The position numbers were made by a program, and so were the translations under genes. The notes beneath the pieces were generated by a model. The model had not been told where the DNA came from and searched no databases. It saw only the letters and a list, made by a program, of their open reading frames with translations. From contig CAXIPT010000002.1 in the NCBI GenBank assembly GCA_964030475.1, positions 11,302,359 to 11,366,358 of the forward strand: a DNA stretch of 64,000 nt, given 5' to 3'. This stretch comes from Tethya wilhelma. Its lineage: Eukaryota; Porifera; Demospongiae; Tethyida; Tethyidae. This document shows, in pieces, positions 46,766 through 57,459 of the stretch (positions are counted from its first letter, which is position 1; each line of letters begins with the position of its first letter).

Positions 46766-49000
46766 TGTGTGTATGCCAGTGCGTGTGGATGCAAGGTGTA
46801 CACACTGCATGACGAAGATTTTACTAACCTACATTGCTGGATATCAAGTTTGTCTGATCTGGGCTGTTGTGAATCCCACTTAGAATGAGGCATTCAAAAA
46901 GTGAATCCATCACCAAATTAATAGCAAGCATATTATCGTAGCTACTGGTTCGTCTATTGGTGACTGTTTTGGTCATCTGGTAGGTGGAGCTATTAGAGAG
47001 GGTGATGCCTGACCTCCTCCACTGAACCACAGAGGGAGGGACACCAGAGGTAGCACAAGACAAGGTAAAAGGTGATTCCGAGCTGCGTCGAGTATCAGTC
47101 AGAGTAAGGACAGCTGAATCAAAATGGGTGTTCAAAAGTAACTGCATGTTATATAGCTGTCATGAGAATAGAATTAACTTACTTGAATGGGTGCTTGTAT
47201 ACAGTCCAATATTCACAGTTTGCATGTTGCCATTTTCATCAGGAGCAATGCACGAGTAAATCCCTTCATCTTCAGCTACAAATGGATCTGACACAGGGTT
47301 GAACAACTGCAATGTACTGAAGCTAGGAGTGTAAGGTCCATTGGTGAACTGAATGGAAAATGAATCAATGTGATTGTTGGTGATGTCAACACCAGAGGAC
47401 CCAATCCAACGACCAACATTAGAACTGAAAGAGGAGGAGTGGCAGTAAATCCTGTCAATATTACCACTTGTGTCAGCCAAATAGCCATTGTTGTTTAGAA
47501 TAGGGCGTAAAGGTCCCCAAAATCCAATGCCTACAGAAATACAATAGATGACACAGTATAGTCACATGCCAAAATTGCACGAGACAACTTTTGCAGGTTG
47601 CAATGGCCAGCCATGGATGGAATGAAGTGTTGTCTACACAATGGCATAATTTGCCTAGTTCATGAATTAATTTGCTTTCCCCTTGTTGTGTATGCAACTG
47701 TTATAGATAATCACAGGTTTTATCATAGGTATATATAATCATAGACAGCTTTAGACTAAAGTTACTGCATATATATAGGTGTTCCCACGTACCATTTATG
47801 TTTTTATCTTATTCTAACTGTCATGAGTGTATTGAATAACTTCACATTGTTTATTATGGTTGACTGACTTTGCAAATATGAATAAATTATGGAAGCTAAG
47901 CATCTCATTTTAAGAGTATAAATTTATGCAATTCAGAATTAAGATCAAATCTTTTCCAGATCTTATCAGCTTCTGAATCTTAATTTTTGATAATTTTAAC
48001 CATAATAGAGCGTAAACTTGTCTAAGACTCCTTTTTGCTTTTGTAGCTAGCATTTATTAAGATGCTTGAAAACATTCATAATGATAATGTGAAGGAATGC
48101 AAATTTGAATAGAAATGCAACTGAAGTGTATTCATGGTCGCACCTGCACGGTCACAGTAGAGCCACCCTATGTATATAGTACGCATTATAAGTGTGCTTG
48201 GCACTGCTTGCCAGCAACATTCTATAACCAGCTGACAGAGTCAGATCAGAGGCAGTGACCTCTGTGACTATAGCGCTAATCACACTCTCTAAGTCTTAGT
48301 GTTGCTTTGACTGTCCATATAGTGCCTAGTAAAGTTTCTACTGATAACAAAATTAATTTTCGTAAAAATAAACGTGCAGTGTATACGTCAACAGTGAGTG
48401 CTGGAATTTTTTTGATCCCTCATGAGGTACAGCTTGACTATAAAATAATAATCATACACACACCTGTAGTTGCTGCTGGGATAAGGAATGTTGCTGATGT
48501 GGTCCTCCCAGCTGAATCCCTTACATTGCACACGACCATGTTAGCACAAGTGGAAGGAGTGGATCTCACTACCAGAGATAATTCACCAATGTCTGTGCGG
48601 CCTGTGAGACGACCCACCACTGTTGGTGGTGAGATGTGAGAGCAATAGACCGTCCAATCATAATTCACTGTACCAATGGCTGCATTCACCACATCACAGG
48701 CAAATTGAATCCAAGTGGCTGCAGGATAGGGAGGAGACACTGGCTCTGTCCGGATGGTAGCTGCGCAAAATTAATCAGAAAAACTTAAAAATAGAATCCA
48801 TACTACACTACTATACATACAGCAATACTGGCCACAAGCTGATCAGAGAATACAAACTGGTAAAGAGCAGCTAACAAGTATATAGATGCTATATATAGCA
48901 AAGTTAATAGGTCATTCACAAACTTACCTGTAAGGGCATCAGCTGAATGCTTGACCAGGAGCAACACTACTAGTGTTTTAAAAAGTAGCAACTTGCACAT
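38245..49000 (-). CDS. R1: multi-Ig transmembrane receptor with tyrosine-rich tail
   Basis: Signal peptide MCKLLLFKTLVVLLLVKHSA (start 49000), then Ig-type exons: about 48465-48760, 47180-47530 (a GFWGP-type domain), 46830-47115 and 46547-46715. After the n at 46546 come 46255-46545 and a run of I-set-like Ig exons down to 39850 (near 46.0, 45.6, 45.2, 44.4, 44.0, 43.6, 43.2, 42.7, 42.2, 41.7, 41.3, 40.9, 40.4 and 40.0 kb). A Thr-rich stalk (39405-39470), short exon 39240-39310, and exon 38678-about 39135 with the membrane-proximal domain, a Val/Ile-rich helix and stop-transfer RLRRKKR follow. The tail exon (38245-about 38600) has DLPPRN, YMEM, YAEI and YERV motifs and ends VTKK. It is predicted to be a surface adhesion or recognition receptor; the ligand is unknown. 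The structure across 46546 is uncertain. Confidence 0.75.
39558..39604. repeat. (TG)n microsatellite in R1
   Basis: Pure TG run in the intron upstream of the Thr-rich stalk exon. Confidence 0.9.
40278..46190 (-). repeat. Tandemly duplicated five-Ig-exon block in R1
   Basis: In transcription order the exon types starting VSPSITTPP, DVPRIVMQN, VAPSFVMEP, VPPxVSxVYPGG and (ITQLTPSEQ or INLLYPLQL) occur from 46.19 to 43.4 kb and again from 42.31 to 40.28 kb, with an extra VPP/ITQ pair between. Matching exons lie about 3.85-3.9 kb apart and differ by few residues. Recent internal duplication by unequal exchange is the simplest reading. Confidence 0.8.
44047..45629. repeat. 791-bp apparently perfect duplication joined at an n
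   Basis: 44047-44837 and 44839-45629 appear identical, including introns. The n at 44838 truncates two Ig exons at the seam. Identity over non-coding sequence points to an unmerged contig overlap, so one VAPSFV exon and two partial exons should be discounted. Confidence 0.85.
46546..46546. other. Assembly gap (single n) splitting R1
   Basis: On the right is the VVRNTF-type exon cut just after RIYSC. In R3 the same exon goes on to RGYLDSSRTTV (around 60.75 kb) and is followed by other domains. On the left is a different Ig exon already in progress. Two exons are therefore incomplete and the join may be between different genes. Confidence 0.85.
47535..48465. other. R1 intron homologous to the R3 intron at 61.7-62.8 kb
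   Basis: No exon seen. Long stretches match the R3 intron (for example ATTGAATAACTTCACATTGT followed by GACTGACTTTGCAAATATG), showing that R1 and R3 5' regions arose by a duplication including introns. Confidence 0.7.
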
Positions 49001-49303
49001 TATCTGACTAGTTCTTCTTGAAACACACTTGCGATACGTTCTTGCACCAGTTCGCTCCTACTGAGCATGCGTAGAAACTCGCACACTAAGACACATTCGC
49101 GCAAAGCTTTATCTTGCATGACATTGTCGCGCACCCATTGCACCGCACCGTACATGTAGGCGCGCGTAAAATGATTAGGAGTCTGGGAATTAGGCTAACC
49201 TTATGAGCTCAGCACGGTGCTGTGGACGTGCACATGAATATCTCAAAGACGATGGGAGGAAAACAAGTGTATTTTGTGGCTTCCTTTGGCTTACACGACA
49301 CAC

Positions 49304-49338
49304 GTACAGCTCCACCTACCTGTGTAAACGCCCACACA
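49304..49338. promoter_or_regulatory. Shared intergenic element, copy 2 (upstream of R1)
   Basis: GTACAGCTCCACCTACCTGT then GTAAACGCCCACACA; the EGR-like word has one change (CGCCCACAC). It lies 304 bp upstream of the R1 ATG. The surrounding ~130 bp match the sequence around copy 5 upstream of R3. Confidence 0.5.
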
Positions 49339-49864
49339 GCGCAGTAATGTTGCCGCCTTCAAATTATTATATCAAAAACAAAATAATGTTCACAAAATTT
49401 AAATATTCATAGTGACATAATGACATACGTTAAAGGTCTAGCACTCATCTCCGCTAATTACATTGAATAATTATGCACTATCTATTATGCACGTATAATC
49501 ATAGATAATTATGGTATAATACAGTCAGTATACTAGTTTTGTATTCTCCTCTGTCACTAGTGACTTTCTTCTTCATATAAGTGTATGTACTGTATCATGT
49601 GATATGTCCAAGTCTCTCCTGTCTGTATACTATGTGTATGTGTCTAAATGTAACAGGTTAAAAAAAAAAAAAAGAACCAACCGTTAAAACTGCTAATATA
49701 ACAGTGATTTTTATTTTCGAACGTGTCACCAAATTTTCATATCATATCACTTAATCTTAATTTTATAACAGCGATCCTACCCACTGTTGAGACTGTCATC
49801 AACCCTCCGCCGTCCAACAAAAGAATTTGTAGAGGCAAGGCAAGCCGGCCAGCTTGCAATATTT

Positions 49865-49910
49865 GTGACGTAGGCTCACACAGCCCCGCCTACATGTAAA
49901 CGCCCACGCA
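49865..49910. promoter_or_regulatory. Shared intergenic element, copy 3 (beyond the R2 stop)
   Basis: GTGACGTAGGCTCACACAGC, a CCCCGCCTACATG segment, then TAAACGCCCACGCA with a perfect CGCCCACGC at 49901-49909. About 160 bp past the R2 stop codon; 865 bp upstream of the R1 ATG. Confidence 0.55.
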
Positions 49911-50070
49911 ATATAACCGCACGTGCCTTCCGTAGTGGTGGTGGTCTCCAAAATAACCCAACAGTCAATAATCTAGCTACCCATAATTACATAGCCATAC
50001 TTATAGGTGCACATGTGAGTGTGTTTTTATGTAAACTAATGCTCGATCAGTCTGAAGTACATCAATATTA

Positions 50071-52120
50071 TTAACACTGTTTCTTGGTCACATTACAATA
50101 GGCAGCAGTGGGACCAGCACCATCAGGTGTGTACACCCAATGCTCCTGTCCCACCCTCTCGTACGTATTCTCTGTTTTATAGCTGGGAGGAATCTCAACA
50201 TACTGCTCATCCACCATTTCCCCCCTGCTTAGTATTCCAAGGGTCCCAGCTGGACTCATTTCCATGTAGGCCTCAGTCTCCTTATCACTCATCTTGGGCA
50301 AAGTGGCAGCACCTCGAGGGGTCATGTAAAGTTCATTACGAGGGGGCAGGTCGGGCCCCTGAACAGATTTGATATAGTAAGGATTCTGAACTACTGATCC
50401 TGGGCGTGTACTATAAGCTTCGTTGGTGTGATTTAAGCCAGACAAATCCATTGCACGACTGAATTGGGTTCAAAAGACAAACAAAATAACAAACAAACAA
50501 ATTAAAAGGATCACAATGAAACTCACACCTGAATCATGAATTTACCTTTTCTTTTTCCTCAGTCTCAAGAATACTACGATCGCTATGATGACAACAATGA
50601 CTAGTATAACAATGGCCACACCTGCACCACCTCCTGCAGCTCCAATTGTGATAATGCTGGCCGAGGAATTTGGATCACTAGCCGACAGTGAACACTCAAG
50701 AGTGGAACTTCTAGTTTCGATTTCAACATTGCAGTTTGATTTGACATCCAGTCTGTTTGTGAGAACCAAGAGAGAGGCACTCCCTCCCTGCACGTACTGG
50801 GTGATGGCGTCAAGCACCTCCTTGCAGAGAGGGAGTGAACCTGATATCGTAGCTCGAAAGAGAACGGCCTGCTTGGCTTCAGCTTCAGGACAAGAGAACT
50901 CTAAATCAATAAATTCTACTGAGTCCACATTGCATGATGGACACAGTTTGTCGATCTCTGCTGACAGTTTTGTGACAATGTCATTCTGCTTTTCTTCAGC
51001 ACGTTGAAACTGTTTCAAAAGTGACAATATTATTATTATGCTTACACTATTTGGATGGTTAGACTATACAATGTGCAATACTGAACAATAATAATGCTTA
51101 CTGTCCACTCTTTGCAGTCATTGACTTCCTCAAGAACAAGTTGAAACATACGATCACATGAAATATTTTCAACTGTTGTAGTGTTAGTCATTGAGGTAGT
51201 TGGTTCTGGGGTAGCGGCTATTAATGTGTTAGTGATAATTATTGACAGTTTATGTTAAATTTTAGACATAAGATAATTCCAATTCACAGAGTTTGTCATT
51301 ATCTATAACAATCTTATTATTCTATGCTACAATTACATTAAATCTTATTTAAAATAAGCTGTACACTCACTTTCGTTATTGCCATCTCCAACATACTCCC
51401 ACAGAGCCATCTTTGGCAAGGTGAATGGTGGTGCTGGCGAAATCACAGTGGTTCTACAAGTGAACTGACTGTGAAGTGTTCCATTGAATGAAGTCACTTC
51501 AAGGGTACGATTCGAGGTCTGTCCCAATACGACAATGTCACTCACAGTGATACCATCAGAGACTGAAGTAGTCAGAACATTGCCCATTGCATCTAGCCAC
51601 TCCATGTTGGGAGAGTTCATGAGTCCTGCTGACTTGGTGATGGAACACACAATGCTGAATGGCTCATCAGAAACTGGTTCATCAGTGGAGGGAGTTAGTT
51701 CAATGGATAGGTCTTGCTCTGCATCAACTGATCGCATGCATGTGGGGAGTGTCATGAAGTAAAACAATGATCTAGCATTATGGAGGTAGATACGGTATAA
51801 GGCCCCTCTTTTCAGCATAACAAATAATTATTTATGATAATTTTATCTTCACCTCACACCTATACCTTCAACTAGCACAGTGACTGTGTGCTCCTGAGTC
51901 CCAAATGTAGCTACTGCACGGCAAGTGTACTGAGTGTTGTGCATGGCATCGGTGACAGAAGGCAGTGAGAGGACTCCTTGGGAGCCAGAGAAGCTGGTCA
52001 CCAACTGGCCGTCACTGTACCAACCAATAGAGCTCACTCCCAAATCAGAGGTGCACGTCAGTGAGGCTGTGTTGTCGTCAAGGCGGAACACATCAGAGCT
52101 GGTTGCTACGGATATCCCTG
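50071..52120 (-). CDS. R2: Ig receptor, 3' part only (5' end lost in gap)
   Basis: Two Ig exons (51865-52120 and about 51370-51735), a Thr-rich stalk exon, a short exon ending NDCKEWT, the membrane-proximal plus transmembrane exon (50547-about 51025; Gly-rich helix start AAGGGAGVAIVILVIVV, stop-transfer RLRKKKR) and the tail exon (50071-50451). Tail motifs are YMTP, YMEM, YVEI, YERV, YCNV and DLPPRN. The protein ends KKQC, a KKXX-type C-terminus. Closely paralogous to R3 over the whole visible part. Upstream lie a CA tract and 94 n. No signal peptide or further Ig exons are present before R3, so the gene is truncated in this assembly or a partial duplicate. Confidence 0.7.
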
Positions 52121-52191
52121 GAGAATTAAAGAGAAGATTGTTTATAACTTTATGCATTGTAATGGGAGGAATTTTTAGCAGGTAAACACGT

Positions 52192-52194
<3 letters not shown>

Positions 52195-52233
<39 letters not shown>

Positions 52234-52342
52234 NNNNNNNNNNNNNNNNNNNNNNNNNNNNNNNNNNNNNNNNNNNNNNNNNNNNNNNNNNNNNNNNNNN
52301 NNNNNNNNNNNNNNNNNNNNNNNNNNNTTCACACACACACAC
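52195..52342. other. CA microsatellite with 94-n gap (52234-52327)
   Basis: CA repeats flank the run of n on both sides. This gap removes the 5' half of R2. Confidence 0.95.
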
Positions 52343-53640
52343 AATATCAATTCATGCACTTACAATTGATGATGATGTTCGTTTATTTGGTAGCTATATT
52401 GACAAATGAGGTAGCTCCGTTTGATCTTCAAACATGGTGTCAGTGGACCACACTCAAGCACTTGTTACAACTGCTATTTTTTACGGCACAATTCAGCCAA
52501 CTGTTAGTAGATCTAGTGATACATAAGAGTTCCATTCTCCTAGATCCTACCGGCATTTAAATAATTAAAGAATGAATAATATCATACCACTGCACAAATA
52601 CAGCATAATTGACATTCAGTAAGGTCCCGAACATAGTAAGCACCCATAATTATACACATATTTCACAAAAAGACTCTATGAATATTGGACAGATCCAGCA
52701 GGCGGCAAGGCATCTTAGGGATAAGAGTATGCATGATGTACCATAAATAAGTGGTGTATAATATCTATGGATGTACAGTGTAAGTATCTGTTCGTAAAAC
52801 TTTGGCATAATATTGATTACTGCAATATTTACCTTGTCAATTTTGGCTCTCATGAGATAAGTTATCACTTAAGTCATGTCTTGGACAGCAACCTGGCACT
52901 CGAGGAGAGTAAGAATACTTTTATTGTTGGCCTAGAATGCCGGAAGAGCCGACGTAAATCTGAATCCAGTGCTTGATCAGATTGATGGCATAGCTATCAT
53001 GGAGCACCTACAAGACATAATACACAATTATGGGATATACATACACTATACAGTCCAGTGATAGATAATATACTCCGCAATGAATATAAGACCTTAATAC
53101 ACTCCGCCTAGCCTACACAGAGTGGCGGCCCAGACTATATATACATATACACCTTCGACGCTGAAATTTATGCTTGTATCAGAGGTCTATACTTGACAAG
53201 TACAATGATCAGCAATGATAAAATTATCTTACCTTCCATATTTCTACATGGACAATTCGTTTTAATAGCTGAGTATGTGATGGAAGAGATCATTGACATA
53301 TATAGTGGACAATCTTCATCATCACGGTCAACCACCTCGTAATTTGGAATCACTACTCTCTACTGAAGTTCTCCAAACTCTTTCCCTTTGTCAAATTGCG
53401 TTCAGGGGAACACAGCGCCTTCTTTACTAGGAGCCCATATGTCTCTATATGCGACACAAGCATAGGAGGGGCTAGCCACTGCATTCAATATTACTAGCGA
53501 AGTGACTATCAATAAGGGTCCGCTATCTTTTAATACGGTCTAGTCTACTATAGTATACTATGGTGGACAGGATAATACTGATCATTTTTCATATTTTTGT
53601 CAGTATATATCCTGAAAATTACATGAGAAGCGGGTGATAT
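52328..53640. other. Segment of unclear origin between R2 and R3
   Basis: No Ig or receptor-like exon of the usual types. Plus-strand open frames at 52354-52560 and 52767-52976 are unrecognised. A minus-strand exon candidate with three YxxØ-like sites lies at 53233-53353. The segment is not part of the R2/R3 paralogous block. Confidence 0.4.
53233..53353 (-). CDS. Candidate Tyr-rich coding exon, unassigned
   Basis: An open frame of about 40 codons ending at a strong GTAAGATA donor. It holds YEVV, YMSM and YSAI, a spacing reminiscent of the YERV, YMEM and YAEI sites of the receptor tails, plus a CPC motif. Upstream the frame meets a TAG that could itself be the acceptor AG. No partner exon was identified; it could be a remnant of another receptor or chance. 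Confidence 0.25.
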
Positions 53641-53955
53641 AAGTGTATGTACTGTATCATGTAATATATCCAAGTCTCTCCTGTCTGTATACTATGTGTT
53701 ATGTGTCTAAATGTAACAGGTTAAAAAAAAAAAGAATCAACTACCCCATCTATCAACCGCTAAAACTGCTAATAATAAATTATTATAACAGTGATTTTCA
53801 TTTTCGAACGTGTCACCAAATTTTCATATCATATCACTTAATCTTAATTTTATAACAGCGATCTTACCCACTGTTGAGACTGTCATCAGCCCTTAAGGTG
53901 TCCGCCGTCCAACAAAAGAATTTGTAGAGGCAAGGCAGCTTGCAATAAATTATTT

Positions 53956-54014
53956 GTGACGTAGGCTCACACAGCCCCGCGCCCGCCTAGCGCCTACATG
54001 TAAACGCCCACGCA
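53956..54014. promoter_or_regulatory. Shared intergenic element, copy 4 (beyond the R3 stop)
   Basis: Same as copy 3 with a 13-bp GC-rich insertion in the middle. CGCCCACGC is intact at 54005-54013, about 170 bp past the R3 stop. Confidence 0.55.
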
Positions 54015-54185
54015 ATATAACCGCACGTGCCTTCCGTAGTGGTGGTCTTCTATACGATCCAAAAACACCCAAAAAAATCAACAGTCAATAATCTAGCTAC
54101 CCATAATTACATACCCATACTTATAGGTGTGTGAGTGTGTTTTTATGTAAACTAATGCTCATCAGTCTGAAGTACATCAATATCA

Positions 54186-57100
54186 TTAATACTGTTTCTT
54201 GGTCACATTACAATAGGCAGCAGTGGGACCAGCACCATCAGGTGTGTACACCCAATGCTCCTGTCCCACCCTCTCGTACGTATTCTCTATTTTATAACCG
54301 GGAGGAATCTCAACATACTGCTCATCCACCATTTCCCCCCTGCTTAGTATTCCAAGGGTCCCAGCTGGACTCATTTCCATGTAGGCCTCAGTCTCCTTAT
54401 CACTCATCTTGGGCAAAGTGGCAGCACCTCGAGGGGTCATGTAAAGTTCATTCCGAGGGGGCAGGTCGGGCCCCTGAACAGATTTGATATAGTAAGGATT
54501 CTGAACTACTGATCCTGGGCGTGTACTATAAGCTTCGTTGGTGTGATTTAAGCCAGACAAATCCATTGCATGACTGAATTGGGTTCAAAAGACAAACAAA
54601 ATAACAAACAAACAAATCAAAAGGATCACAATGAAACTCACACCTGAATCATGAATTTACCTTTTCTTTTTCCTCAGTCTCAAGAATACTACGATCGCTA
54701 TGATGACAACAATGACTAGAACAACAATGGCCACACCTGCACCACCTCCGGCAGCTCCAATTGTGATAATGCTGGCCGAGGAATTTAGATCACTAGCTGA
54801 AGATGAACACTCAAGAGTGGAACTTCTTGTTTCGATTTCAACATTACAGTTTGATTTGACATCCAGTCTGTTTGTGAGAACCAAGAGAGAAGCTTTTTCT
54901 CCCTGCACGTACTGGGTGATGGTGTCCAGCACCTCCTTGCAGTGAGGGGGTGAACCTGATATCGTAGCTCGAAAGAGAACAACAGCCTGCTTGTCTTCAT
55001 CTTCAGGACAAGAGAACTCCAGATCAACAAATTCTACCAAGTCCACATTGCACGATGGACACAGTTGGTCGATCTCTGCTGTCAGTTTTGTGATGATGTC
55101 ATTCTGTTTTTCTTCGGCACGTTGAAACTGTTTCATGAGGGAATTCGAACATAATTGAATATATACTAGAAATAAATGTATAATTCAATGATGTTACGAT
55201 TATAGACTAATATTATAATATTATAACATAATATTGTATGATGACAGTAATACACTCACTGTCCACTCTTTACAGTCATTGACTTCCTCGAGAACAAGTT
55301 GAAACATACGATTACAGGAGGCATCTGCATGTATGCAGGTATCAATATTAATTTTCTTGTCATAAAAATTTACTGTAATAAGGAGATACAGTAATGAAAT
55401 AAAGCATGGTGCATTGCATATGTACCTGTAACTATTGTAGCAGTTGTTGTGTCAGTCACAGATGTGGTTGGCTCTGAGGTAGTGGCTATTAATGTGTGTG
55501 CATGTGTATATGGGTGATATACTTAGAGTAGAGATAAAACAATCTTTATTTTGAGGATCGATGGCAAACACAAAGGGGCTAGAAAAATTCTGCCTATAAT
55601 AGATATAATTGTGATGTGATATGTTTGAAGGTAACTGCATGCAGGTATCCTCATTGTTTGTCATTATAACAATTAAGGAGATACTGGAAAAAAGCATGGT
55701 ATGTCATACCTGTCACAGCTGTAGCAGTTGTTGTGCCAGTCATTGAGGTAGTTGGTTCTGAGGTAGTGGCTATTAATGTGGATGTATGTGAATTACTAGT
55801 TTAGAGTAGGGATAAATAATTTTACTTTGAGAATTGCAAACACAAAATTAAGGGTTGGAAAATAATAGTACCATGATAACCATGATGTTCACATGGCTTA
55901 CATTGTTACATGTCTTCATCTGCATGCATCCCCCACTCACTATTTATTCACAAAAATCAGCTAGAATATGCTAACTATAATACTGCACATTTTATTTGAA
56001 GATTGAAAAACAAGCTACTCACTTTCGTCATCATTTTCAACATACTCCCACACAGCCATCTTTGTCAGGGTGAATGGTGGTGCTGGCGAAGTTACAGTGG
56101 TTCTACAAGTGAACTCATTGTGAAGCATCGCAGTGAATGAAGTTACTTCGAGGGTACGATTTGAGATTTGACCAAATGTCATAATATTGCTCACAGTGAT
56201 ACCATCAGAGACTGAAGTACTGAGAACATTGCCCATTGCATCCAGCCACTCTATGTTGGGAGAGTTTGTGAGTCCTACTGACTTGGTGATGGAACACACA
56301 ATGCTGAATGACTCGCCAAGAACTGGTTCCTCAGTGGAGGGAATTAGTTCAATGGATAGGTCTTGCTCTGCATCAACTGTCAGGAGTTTCAGCAAAACAA
56401 TAATGATCACAGTACTCTCTCATTGAAGCTAGATATGATAAGGTCCCTCTTAAAACCGCTTCTCTTATACAGATATATTAGTGGTCTTTGGGACTATTCT
56501 GAGATTTGCTTAGACACTTTATGACAAATAAGTTGTATAATCTAGTTAGTTTATTCACCTCACCTACCTTCAACTAGTATACTAACAGTGTGCTGTTGTG
56601 TCCCAAACGTTGCTACTGCATAGCAAGTGTACTGAGTGTTGTGCATGGAGTCGGTGACAGAAGGCAGTGAGAGGACTCCTTGGGAACCAGAGGAGCTGGT
56701 CACCAACTGGCCGTCACTGTACCAACCAATGGAGCTCACTCCCAAATCAGAGGTGCACGTCAGTGAGGCTGTGTTGTCATCAAGGCGGAACACATTAGAG
56801 CTGGTTGCTACGGATATTCCTGGAGAATTGAGGAGAAGATTGTTTATAAGTGTATTAATTTTCCAAATCCCGGCATGCCATGCATGGCATTTAATATGCA
56901 TACATGAAACATGCAAAATGCAGTTAAACGACAAACTTTAAGAAGAAAAAACTTGTCAATGAAGGGTATGAACCAACTCATACACCACGTTTGAGATTGT
57001 ACTTACAAATTGATGAGTTAACCTTTAAAGTTACTGCATGAGTAAATTGTGTACAGAAACTAGCATATAGTATAGCAACCTTGTAGGGAAACTTGTAGCT

Positions 57101-57393
57101 GCTGTTGGCCAAAGTTGTTCCTCACTAGACAAGAGTAATTCCCTACCAACTCATTTGGTTCGGGTGTGATGACCAACAGGAGATTATCATAGGCTGAAGT
57201 GGTCCCGTTTCTAAGCAGCTGGATGGTTTCATATCCTGGTGAGTCGGTGGTAGAAATGTTAGTTCCCTCTCTCCTCCAAGAGATGTAAGTGGCAGCTGAA
57301 CTGATGGTAGAACAGTTGAGAGTAAAATGGGAGTTATAGTGCTGAGAGGCAGGAGCTAGGGATGACACAGTAGGGATGGGCGCTGCATACATG

Positions 57394-57459
<66 letters not shown>

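Larger units (their letters stand above)
49580..52120. repeat. Paralogous block shared with 53641-56820
   Basis: Starts with AAGTGTATGTACTGTATCAT at 49580 and 53641 and continues through the shared intergenic element, tail, transmembrane, stalk and two Ig exons of R2 and R3. Similarity is high in UTR-like sequence, with small indels. Confidence 0.75.

Noticed and set aside
49199..49412. Plus-strand ORF upstream of R1
   Set aside because: It spans the shared intergenic element, and the homologous R3 spacer does not keep the frame.
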